A stretch of DNA of 64,000 nucleotides, from assembly GCF_047302425.1 (NCBI RefSeq), contig NZ_CP154855.1, forward strand, positions 1,798,001 to 1,862,000. Direction: 5' to 3'. Source of the stretch: Oceanitalea sp047302425. Its GTDB lineage: Bacteria > Actinomycetota > Actinomycetes > Actinomycetales > Actinomycetaceae. The first letter of the stretch is position 1, and each line of letters begins with the position of its first letter. Under the pieces are notes generated by a model. The model did no database searches. It was not told the origin of the DNA and saw nothing but the letters and a program-made list of their open reading frames with translations. A program made the translations under genes and the position numbers. Shown here piece by piece: positions 32,656 through 39,373 of the stretch.

Positions 32656-33983
32656 CAGAAGGTCTCCAGCAGCCGGCCGTAGACGCCCAGCACGCCGAGG
32701 AGGAGCGGGAGGACGCCGAGCACGGCGAGCAGCTCGGCCAGGTCGCCGAGGCGGCGCAGCCGCGCCTGCTGGCGGCCCGAGGGCTCCAGCGCGCCGGCGA
32801 CGGCGACGACGGCGGCCACCGCGGCGGCCACGGCCGCGGCCAGCAGCGTGTCGTGGGCCGCCACCGGACCGGCGAGGGCGACGACGAGGGGCACGGCCAC
32901 GCCGGCCCACATCGCCACGACCTGCCAGCGCAGCGGCAGGCTGCGGCTGCGCAGCGCGAGCACCGCGACGACGAGCAGCCCGAGCACCGCGGCGATGCCC
33001 TGGCCGGAGGTGAGCAGCCCGCTCGTCGCCCACGCCGCGGTGAGCGCGACGGCGACCGTGGACCAGGTGAGGGAGCGGTAGGAGTCCTCGAGGGTGTCGC
33101 GCACCCGCCCGGCGGCGGGGGGCGCGCCGTCGAGCGCCTGGTCGTCCAGTGCGGTGAGGCCGGAGGAGGCCATGGCGTACCAGGGGAGCAGCCCGGCGAG
33201 GAAGGCGGTGACCGCGGCGACGACGGCGTCGGCCTCGGTGGCCGGCAGCAGCACGTCGAGCGCGGTGGCCAGGACGGTGAGGACGATGCCGGCGGTGGCG
33301 CCGGTGAGGGCCCCGCGCGAGGAGCGGCCGATGCCGAGTCCCGCGCCGAGCACCACCCACGCGGCGAGGACGCCGAGGCGCAGGGTGACCTCCCCGGTGA
33401 AGAGCGTGCCCGCGGAGACGACGAGCGCGGGCACCAGCCCCAGGCCGACGGCGAGGAGGACGGTCCCGGCGTAGCGCCGCCCGGCGCGGCCGAGCGCGGC
33501 GGAGGCCAGTGCCGCCACGGCAGCAGCCGCGCCCACGGCAGGCAGTCCCACGGCGCCCTGCGGTGTCGGGTCGAGGAGCGGGACACCGGCGAGGAGGAGC
33601 CCGGCGACGGCGACCGCGAGGCCGACGACGACGGCCGTGACGGCCTGGCGGGTGCGTACGGTCCAGCGGTCGGCACGCTCGCCGAGCCGGTCCGCCGTCG
33701 CGTCGGTGACGTCGGCGACCTGCGGGGGCGGCGGCGCGTCGGCGGAGCGCACGAGGCGCAGCACCTCGCCGTCGCGCAGCCGCTGGGTGACCGCGTCGGC
33801 GTCGAGGGCGACCTGCTCCCCGGTGACCCGGACGAGCGCGACGGTCTGTGGGAGGTCCTGGGGCTCCTCGCGGAGCAGCTCGAGGAGCTCGGGGAGCATC
33901 GCGCCGAGCTCCTCGGTGGAGGGGACGACGACGTCGGCGCGGTGGGTGGTGCCCACGAGCGTGAGCCGGGTGTAGTCGCTCAC
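32655..33983 (-). CDS. eccD: Type VII secretion integral membrane protein EccD
   Basis: The 442-residue protein has a cytosolic ubiquitin-like N-terminal domain (TRLTLVGTTHRADVVVPSTE, to about residue 85), then about eleven hydrophobic helices. This is the EccD architecture. EccD forms the central membrane channel of ESX systems. It ends LGVYGRLLETF and overlaps the MinD-like gene by one base and the small membrane gene by 4 bp. Confidence 0.9.
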   Translation of the reverse strand: MSDYTRLTLVGTTHRADVVVPSTEELGAMLPELLELLREEPQDLPQTVALVRVTGEQVALDADAVTQRLRDGEVLRLVRSADAPPPPQVADVTDATADRLGERADRWTVRTRQAVTAVVVGLAVAVAGLLLAGVPLLDPTPQGAVGLPAVGAAAAVAALASAALGRAGRRYAGTVLLAVGLGLVPALVVSAGTLFTGEVTLRLGVLAAWVVLGAGLGIGRSSRGALTGATAGIVLTVLATALDVLLPATEADAVVAAVTAFLAGLLPWYAMASSGLTALDDQALDGAPPAAGRVRDTLEDSYRSLTWSTVAVALTAAWATSGLLTSGQGIAAVLGLLVVAVLALRSRSLPLRWQVVAMWAGVAVPLVVALAGPVAAHDTLLAAAVAAAVAAVVAVAGALEPSGRQQARLRRLGDLAELLAVLGVLPLLLGVLGVYGRLLETF

Positions 33984-34219
33984 CGCTGCCCCTCCGCCGT
34001 CTGGCCGAAGAGCGGGCGGTCGGTGTTCGCCTGGATGAAGGACCAGCCGGCGCAGCCGGCGCAGGCGAGGGCCGCGATGACCGTGCTGCCGACGAAGCGG
34101 CGCACGTTGTCGCGGGTGAGGCGGCGGCTGCGCAGGTCCCCGTGGAGGAAGGCGGCGCGCAGGCGCTGGCGCCGGACGCGCGCGGACTCGAGGAGGAGGG
34201 CGTCGGAGTCAGCGGGCAC
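33980..34219 (-). CDS. 79-residue single-helix membrane protein, EccB-anchor-like
   Basis: The GTG at 34219 gives VPADSDALLLESARVRRQRL, then RAAFLHGDLRSRRLTRDNVRR, a transmembrane helix FVGSTVIAALACAGCAGWSFI and a short tail with QANTDRPLFGQT. The order basic-amphipathic segment, RRxxAAFxHGD-like turn, then a helix recalls the membrane anchor at the start of EccB, without the large extracytoplasmic domain. It overlaps DUF6177 by 11 bp and EccD by 4 bp. The comparison with EccB is my inference from memory. Confidence 0.55.
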   Translation of the reverse strand: MPADSDALLLESARVRRQRLRAAFLHGDLRSRRLTRDNVRRFVGSTVIAALACAGCAGWSFIQANTDRPLFGQTAEGQR

Positions 34220-35270
34220 GGGTGCTCTCCATCCAGGTTCCGGCGATGTCGACGATGCCCTGGACACGGTCGCGCCCGAGGTGGGCGACGACGGCGTCGA
34301 GCCGGTCCCAGCCCGGCTCGCCGAGCCCGCCGAGCGGGAAGTACAGGCCCGGGATGCGGGGGCGGCCGACGACGCGCGCGTCGAACCGTTCGGCGAGATC
34401 GGTGACGGCGAGGCCGAGCTCGCGCACACCGGGCGGGCCGATGAGCATCCCGAGCGCGGTGGGCGGCGCCGAGAGCAGGGAGTCGAGCGTGAGGTCGCGG
34501 CGCCCGGTGCGTGCCATGACGAGCCCGAACAGCGGCATGTGGTGGGCGGCGAGGGTGGCGAAGGCGCCCGGGAGGGCCTCGAGCGCGCGGCGGGTCGCGT
34601 CGCTGCCGGGGGCGCCGACGCCGAGGAGGAGCTGGGTGGTCTCCTCCAGCCCCTCGGCGGTGCGGTGCAGCTGCAGGGTGCCGCTCAGCGGGTGCGTCGC
34701 GTCCCCGCTGAGGACGAGGGCGGTGTCCTGCGGCGCGCGGCCGCGGACGAGCTCGGTGAGCGCGCCGCGGTCCCAGCGGCGCAGCGCCGGCTCGTAGGGC
34801 CCCCAGCCGGCGGGTGCCGCGCCGAGGAGTTCCTGGGAGAGGATCTCGGCCGTCCCGCCGAGGAGGGTGGTGTCGGCGGCCTTGTGACGCACGGACTGGG
34901 AGACGACGAGCTGCACGGCCTGGGCGGGCGCGGGGCGCAGGTAGCGGACGGCGACGTCCTCCTGCGCGCGGATCGGTGTGGCGTCGAGGACCTCGGAGAC
35001 CCGGCTCAGCCGGCGCCCGGTGAGGCCGTCGCGGAGCGTGCCGTCGATGCCGCGCACGGCCCAGCCGCCGCCGGTGTCGAGGAGCAGCTGGCGCATCGGG
35101 TAGGTGAGGCGGGTGACCTCGTCGCTCACGAGGATGACCCGGTGGCCCTCGGTGGCCGCCCGGGAGACGAGGTCCGCGCGCAGCTCGCTGAGGTAGGCGA
35201 CCTCGGCGCGCGTCTCGGAGACGAGCGCGCCGGCGGCGTAGCCGTCCTGGCCGGGGTGGGGCACGCTCAT
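34209..35270 (-). CDS. DUF6177-like protein of type VII loci
   Basis: The 353-residue protein has no membrane helices. It contains GHRVILVSDEVTRLTYPMRQ, LLDTGGGWAVRG and DGTLRDGLTGRRLS, a pattern I recognise from DUF6177 proteins encoded beside eccC/eccD in actinomycetes. The C-terminal half carries GVGAPGSDATRRALEALPGA and PGLYFPLGGLGEPGWDRLDA. It overlaps the FHA gene by 4 bp. Its function is not known; a cytosolic accessory role in secretion is inferred from position. Confidence 0.65.
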   Translation of the reverse strand: MSVPHPGQDGYAAGALVSETRAEVAYLSELRADLVSRAATEGHRVILVSDEVTRLTYPMRQLLLDTGGGWAVRGIDGTLRDGLTGRRLSRVSEVLDATPIRAQEDVAVRYLRPAPAQAVQLVVSQSVRHKAADTTLLGGTAEILSQELLGAAPAGWGPYEPALRRWDRGALTELVRGRAPQDTALVLSGDATHPLSGTLQLHRTAEGLEETTQLLLGVGAPGSDATRRALEALPGAFATLAAHHMPLFGLVMARTGRRDLTLDSLLSAPPTALGMLIGPPGVRELGLAVTDLAERFDARVVGRPRIPGLYFPLGGLGEPGWDRLDAVVAHLGRDRVQGIVDIAGTWMESTRAR

Positions 35271-36430
35271 CGCTGGACTCCTTCGCCGGTGAGGGTGAGG
35301 ACGACGTCGCCGAGGTGCAGCGTCGAGCCGAGCTCCGCCGCGGTCTCGGCGTGGGCCTCGAGCCGCCGGGTGACGCCCGCGGTGTCGGTGACGAAGGTGC
35401 CGTTCGTCGAGGCGCGGTCGGTGACCCAGGCCGTGCGCCCGTCCCAGCGCAGGGCGGCGTGCGTCTTGGACACCGTGCGGGCGAGGTCGGTGAGGGGGAC
35501 GAGGCCGTCGACCTGCTCACCCGGCCGCGGCTGCGGGTTGCGTCCGAGCAGGGCGGTGCCGACGACGACGTGCCGTCCGCCGTCGGCCGTGACGAGGGTG
35601 AGGCCGCCCTGCTGCTGGGACGGCGCGGGCTCGGCGTGCCGGCCGGGCGCGGGGGGAGGCGTCGTGGCGGGAGGCGTCACGGGCAGCGACGCGGTGCCGG
35701 CCGCGGGTGCGGCGGGGCGCGGCGCCCACGACGCCCCAGCGCCCGGTGTGGGGCTGGCCGGTGCGCCCGCCCCTCTCCGAGAGCCGGACTCCGCCGGCCC
35801 GCCCGCGCCACCCGCGCCGAGAGCCGGATTCTCCGGTGGAGTCGGTGCCCAGCCTGCGGGTGAGGGCGGTGCGGGAGCCTGGGGTGCCGCAGCGCGGGTC
35901 GGCTGCTGGGCAGCGGCCGCGGGCGGCTGGGCGGCGGCCCGGCGTGACCGGGAGCCACTGGCTCGCCCGGCGGTGTGGCCGGTGGTGGCGGTACGCAGCG
36001 GGTCGCGGCCCCGGCGCACGTCGAGGGTGACGCCGTCCCCGCCCGACGCCGTCAGCACCCGCCCGTAGAGGGGCGCGCCGGTGAAGAGGTCGACGGTGCG
36101 CAGCCCGGCGACGAGCCCGCCGAGAGTCCGCCCGGTGAGGGCGAGGGCGAGCAGCGTGCCGAGCACGTGCACGAGCACGGCGGCGACGCCGAGCACGGGG
36201 TCGAGGAGGGCCAGCGCGGCGAGGGCCACCGCGACCACGGCGTCGACGACGACGGCCAGGGCGCGCGCACCGCCGGTGGCCCGGACGCACCCGGCGAGCA
36301 GCGTGGGCAGTGCCCCGGGGGCCACGGGCGCCGCCGTGCCGGTGGGGGCGCCGCAGGCGGGGCAGCGGTCGGTCGGCTCGCCCAGGGGGTGTGCGCACAC
36401 GCCGCAGGTGACCGCAGGAGCGACCGTCAT
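35267..36430 (-). CDS. Zinc-ribbon / membrane / FHA-domain protein, first gene of ESX operon
   Basis: The 387-residue protein has an N-terminal zinc ribbon (Cys 9, 12, 23, 26), then two or three hydrophobic helices of RDD type at about residues 55-100. A long Pro/Ala linker spans 150-275, and a C-terminal FHA domain contains LLGRNPQPRPGEQV, SKTHAALRWDG and RASTNGTFV. FHA domains bind phosphothreonine, so the protein may link Ser/Thr kinase signalling to secretion. Two copies of the dispersed DNA repeat lie inside the linker (residues about 199-206 and 213-219). A TATCGA hexamer lies about 20 bp before the ATG at 36430. Confidence 0.85.
   Translation of the reverse strand: MTVAPAVTCGVCAHPLGEPTDRCPACGAPTGTAAPVAPGALPTLLAGCVRATGGARALAVVVDAVVAVALAALALLDPVLGVAAVLVHVLGTLLALALTGRTLGGLVAGLRTVDLFTGAPLYGRVLTASGGDGVTLDVRRGRDPLRTATTGHTAGRASGSRSRRAAAQPPAAAAQQPTRAAAPQAPAPPSPAGWAPTPPENPALGAGGAGGPAESGSRRGAGAPASPTPGAGASWAPRPAAPAAGTASLPVTPPATTPPPAPGRHAEPAPSQQQGGLTLVTADGGRHVVVGTALLGRNPQPRPGEQVDGLVPLTDLARTVSKTHAALRWDGRTAWVTDRASTNGTFVTDTAGVTRRLEAHAETAAELGSTLHLGDVVLTLTGEGVQR
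35775..35836. repeat. Two dispersed-motif copies inside the FHA gene
   Basis: 35775-35795 (CTCCGAGAGCCGGACTCCGC) and 35815-35836 (GCGCCGAGAGCCGGATTCTC) are copies of the intergenic repeat. On the coding strand they are read as AESGSRRG and ENPALGAG. The first lacks two internal bases relative to the consensus. They fall in the disordered linker, where inserted residues would be tolerated. Confidence 0.8.
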
Positions 36431-36573
36431 CGACCCGTTCTGCCCTTCCCTCGATAGGCACGACACCGGCGCCGGGCGAGGCGTGCCCCGAGCGCCGGGA
36501 CGATAGTGGCACACGGAGGCGCGATCCCGGGTATCAGCCCAGCCCGCACCGCCCTCCTGTGGAGCCCGAGGGC

Positions 36574-37056
36574 TCAGGCGGCCGGGGCGTCCATGGGCCG
36601 GCCGGTCTCCAGCAGCGTCTTGAGCCCGGACAGCGACCACGGCCAGCCACCGCCGCCGCCCTCCGGGTCGCCGCCGCCGTTGAGCTCCTCGGCCTGGTCG
36701 GGCGCGGCGCTGACGTCGTGGGTGAGGACGACCTTCGTCTGGCCGTTGGGGTACTCGGTCAGCTCCCAGGTGAGGCGGGTCGCCGGCGCGCCCGGTCGCC
36801 AGGTGGGGCTCCACGACAGGACGAGGAGGCGCGGCGGGTCGATCTCGACGACCTCGCCCTCGATGGCGACCGGCCCCATGCCGAAGGCGACCATGTCCGG
36901 CGTGGAGAGGTTGCGGTACGTGCCGCCGGGCCGCGGGTCGATCTCGACCTCCCCGCCGTAGCCCCACTGCTTGGTGTACTCGGAGGTGGTGATGGCGTCC
37001 CAGACGCGTTGGGCCGGGGCGTTGATGTAGATCGTGTGGATGACGTCGGTGCTCAT
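36574..37056 (-). CDS. SRPBCC (AHSA1-type) domain protein
   Basis: The 160-residue protein begins VIHTIYINAPAQRVWDAITT and contains EYTKQWGYGGEVEIDPRPGG and RLTWELTEYPNGQTKVVLTH, the START-like AHSA1 pattern that forms a hydrophobic ligand pocket. It is translated right behind an ArsR-type regulator (stop and start overlap by 4 bp). The pair occurs widely in actinobacteria. The ligand is unknown. Confidence 0.85.
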   Translation of the reverse strand: MSTDVIHTIYINAPAQRVWDAITTSEYTKQWGYGGEVEIDPRPGGTYRNLSTPDMVAFGMGPVAIEGEVVEIDPPRLLVLSWSPTWRPGAPATRLTWELTEYPNGQTKVVLTHDVSAAPDQAEELNGGGDPEGGGGGWPWSLSGLKTLLETGRPMDAPAA

Positions 37057-37394
37057 GACGGGTCCTTGTCCTCGAGACGTTCCTTGAGATCGATGAGGGC
37101 GTCAGCGGTGCGCGCCCTGTCGGTGTACTTGCCGATCCAGCGGCGGTGGATCTGCTGGACCGGGACCGGGTTGAGGTAGTGCTCCTTGACCCGGCCGACC
37201 TTGCGGGTGGTCACCAGGCCCGCCGCCTCGAGCAGGCGCAGGTGCTTGGAGACGCCGAAGCGCGTCATCTCGACGTGCTCGGCGACGACGGCCTCGAGCT
37301 CCCCGAGCGCACGCCCGTCGCGCTCGAAGAGGGCGTCCAGGAGCAGCCGCCGGACCGGGTCCGCCAGCGCCTTGAACACGAGGTCGTCGTCCAC
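37053..37394 (-). CDS. ArsR-family transcriptional regulator
   Basis: From the GTG at 37394 the 113-residue protein is a winged-helix repressor: DLVFKALADPVRRLLLDALF, then VEMTRFGVSKHLRLLEAAGL (recognition helix) and the wing VTTRKVGRVKEHYLNP. There is no metal-binding cysteine pair, so it probably senses something other than a heavy metal. It controls the coupled SRPBCC gene and very likely itself, through the palindrome that overlaps its promoter. The start is supported by a -10 element six bases upstream. Confidence 0.88.
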   Translation of the reverse strand: MDDDLVFKALADPVRRLLLDALFERDGRALGELEAVVAEHVEMTRFGVSKHLRLLEAAGLVTTRKVGRVKEHYLNPVPVQQIHRRWIGKYTDRARTADALIDLKERLEDKDPS

Positions 37395-37426
37395 ACCGGC
37401 AGCATAGGTGACCAAACAGTCACCTA
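37395..37426 (-). promoter_or_regulatory. Leaderless promoter and ArsR operator
   Basis: On the minus strand TATGCT (37406-37401) is followed by GCCGGT and the GTG start. TAGGTGAC (37405-37412) and GTCACCTA (37419-37426) form a perfect 8-base inverted repeat with a six-base spacer, overlapping the upstream edge of the -10. A repressor bound there would block RNA polymerase. Confidence 0.7.
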
Positions 37427-37481
37427 ACAAGGTCCCTCGCGCACCTTGCGCCCGCTGGTCCTCCGTGCGCCCGGGGGTGGC

Positions 37482-38189
37482 TCAGCCGGCTACAGGGGCG
37501 AAAAGCTCGCTGGCGTAGCGGTCGAGCAGACCGGCCACCTGCTCGGGGTGGCTCAGGGCGGCGAGGTGGCCGCCGTCGACGTCGTCGGGCACGATCCCGA
37601 GGCGCTCGCGGGCGAGGCGGTGCTGGAAGTCGCGGGGGAAGAGGCGGTCGTCGCGCCCGGTGATGACGCGGGTGGGCACGTCAGGCCACGCGGCGAGCGG
37701 CCACGGCTCCGCGAAGGGGCGGCTGGACTGGTCGCCGCCCCGCTCACCCTCCTCGGCGAACAGCGACGGCGGGACGTCGTGTCCGTAGAGGACGGCCTCG
37801 TCCTCCAGGTCCGTCTCGCTCAGGCCGATGCTCCGGGCGTGCTCGACCATCGCGTCGTGCTGGCCGGTCACCCGCCACCAGTCTCCGCCGGTCTCCCCGG
37901 GCATGGGGACCATGGCGTTGTGGAGGACGACGAGCCGCACAGGGAGGCGCTCGCAGACGAGCGGGGCGGTCAGGGCGCCCATCGACAGGGCGACGACGGC
38001 GAGGTCGTCGGCACCCGGCGGCACCGCGGCGACGACGGTGTCGACGTACGTGGCCAGCCCGGCGTCGTCGTCCCCGGCGGGGAGGTCGACGGGGACCGCG
38101 CGGTGGCCGCGGGCCTCGAGCTCACGGGCGACGAGGTGCCAGACCCAGCCGGAGCCGCCTGCGCCGGGGAGCAGCATGAAGGTAGCCAT
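37482..38189 (-). CDS. Alpha/beta-fold hydrolase
   Basis: The 235-residue protein shows an alpha/beta hydrolase fold: oxyanion region LLPGAGGSGWVWHL, nucleophile elbow ALSMGALTA (serine near residue 70), an acid in VITGRDDRLFP and histidine in DGGHLAALSHPEQ. The family includes salicylate-type esterases and hydroxynitrile-lyase relatives. No signal peptide is seen. Neighbours give no substrate hint. Confidence 0.85.
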   Translation of the reverse strand: MATFMLLPGAGGSGWVWHLVARELEARGHRAVPVDLPAGDDDAGLATYVDTVVAAVPPGADDLAVVALSMGALTAPLVCERLPVRLVVLHNAMVPMPGETGGDWWRVTGQHDAMVEHARSIGLSETDLEDEAVLYGHDVPPSLFAEEGERGGDQSSRPFAEPWPLAAWPDVPTRVITGRDDRLFPRDFQHRLARERLGIVPDDVDGGHLAALSHPEQVAGLLDRYASELFAPVAG

Positions 38190-38248
38190 GGAGGAACAGA
38201 CCGACGGGCCGGGGCAAACTCACCGCCGCCCCGTCGTCGCCCCCAACG

Positions 38249-38316
38249 CGAGTACGCACCTACGGTCACTGCACGGCCCGTCCGGCCGCTGCTGGGTGAC
38301 CGTAGGTGCGTACTCG
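38249..38316. repeat. Stem-loop with perfect 21-bp arms
   Basis: Arms 38249-38269 (starting CGAGTACGCACCTACG) and 38296-38316 are exact reverse complements around a 26-base GC-rich spacer. It lies between the hydrolase start and the LLM oxidoreductase stop, both on the minus strand. There is no T-tract; it could be a terminator for the LLM gene or a small repeat element. Confidence 0.8.
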
Positions 38317-38328
38317 GCGGAGAAGGGG

Positions 38329-39291
38329 TCAGGCGCGCAGGGCCGGGAGGAGCTTGTCCTCCGCGATCTTCAGGAAGGGGGCCTGGTCCTGGGCCACGTG
38401 GTGGAGGTAGATCTCCTCGAAGCCGAGCGCCTCGTACTCGCGCAGCCGCTCGACGAGCCCGGACACGGAGTCGGTGACGATGACGGCCCCGGCGATGACG
38501 TCGTCGGGCACGTACCGGCCGATCTTGTCGAAGTCCTCGGGGGTCGCCGTGTCGTGGGCGATCGGCTCGGGGAAGGTGTTGTTCTGCCACTGGTCGCGGG
38601 CGATGTCGCGGGCCTCGCTCATCGTCGGCGCGAGGGAGACGTGCACCTGCAGGGCGAGCGGGCCGGTGCCGCCGCCCTCCCGGTAAGCCGCGACGATCTC
38701 GCGCACCGACTCGAGCTCGGCGTTGACGGTGATGAGGCCGTCGGCCCAGCGGGCGGCGCGCGCGGCGGTGGCGGGGGACAGGGCCGGTGCGAGGAGGGCG
38801 GGCGGCTGCGGGGGCAGGGAGTACAGGCGGGCGCGCTCCACGGTGACGTGGCGGCCCCGGTAGGTGAGCTCCTCACCCGCGTGGAGGCGGCGGATGACCT
38901 CGACGCACTCCTCGAGCCGCTCCTGGCGCAGGTCCTTGCCGATCCACTTCTCGCCGGTGACGTGCTCGTTCATGTTCTGCCCGCTGCCCAGTGCCACCCA
39001 GAAGCGGCCGGGGAACATCTCGGCCAGCGTCGCGGACGCCTGCGCGTGGACGGCCGGGTGGTAGCGCTGGCCCGGCGCGCTCACCGTGCCCAGGCGCAGC
39101 CCGGTCGTGGCGAGCGCGGCGCCGAGCCAGGACCACGTGTAGCCCGAGTGCCCCTGCCGCGCCGACCACGGGGCGAAGTGGTCCGAGCACATCGCCATGT
39201 CGAAACCGGCGCGCTCGGCCTGCTGGACGTCGCGCAGCAGCTGGGACGGGGCGATCTGCTCGTGGGAGGCGTGAAAACCGTAGCGAGGCAT
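38329..39291 (-). CDS. F420-dependent LLM-class oxidoreductase
   Basis: The 320-residue protein is a luciferase-like TIM barrel of the F420-binding group: YGFHASHEQIAPSQLL, ERAGFDMAMCSDHFAPWSAR, GHSGYTWSWLGAALATTGL, RFWVALGSGQNMNEHVTG. It resembles the TIGR03557 lineage and the F420-dependent glucose-6-phosphate dehydrogenases, but the substrate is not fixed by motif. An AGGAGG ribosome binding site precedes the ATG. The gene is divergent from the penicillin-binding protein gene. Confidence 0.88.
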   Translation of the reverse strand: MPRYGFHASHEQIAPSQLLRDVQQAERAGFDMAMCSDHFAPWSARQGHSGYTWSWLGAALATTGLRLGTVSAPGQRYHPAVHAQASATLAEMFPGRFWVALGSGQNMNEHVTGEKWIGKDLRQERLEECVEVIRRLHAGEELTYRGRHVTVERARLYSLPPQPPALLAPALSPATAARAARWADGLITVNAELESVREIVAAYREGGGTGPLALQVHVSLAPTMSEARDIARDQWQNNTFPEPIAHDTATPEDFDKIGRYVPDDVIAGAVIVTDSVSGLVERLREYEALGFEEIYLHHVAQDQAPFLKIAEDKLLPALRA

Positions 39292-39373
39292 GCCTCCTGT
39301 CTAGCGTCCGCAGCCTTGCGCGGCACCCGGAGGGCCTTGCCCGGCACGGACGCGGCCGGGAATACTCGCCCGG

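Noticed and set aside
31853..33676. A 1930-residue EccC by extension through the MinD-like and EccD genes
   Set aside because: The extra part overlaps two well-supported genes in another frame and lacks family similarity; 1322 residues is the normal EccC length.
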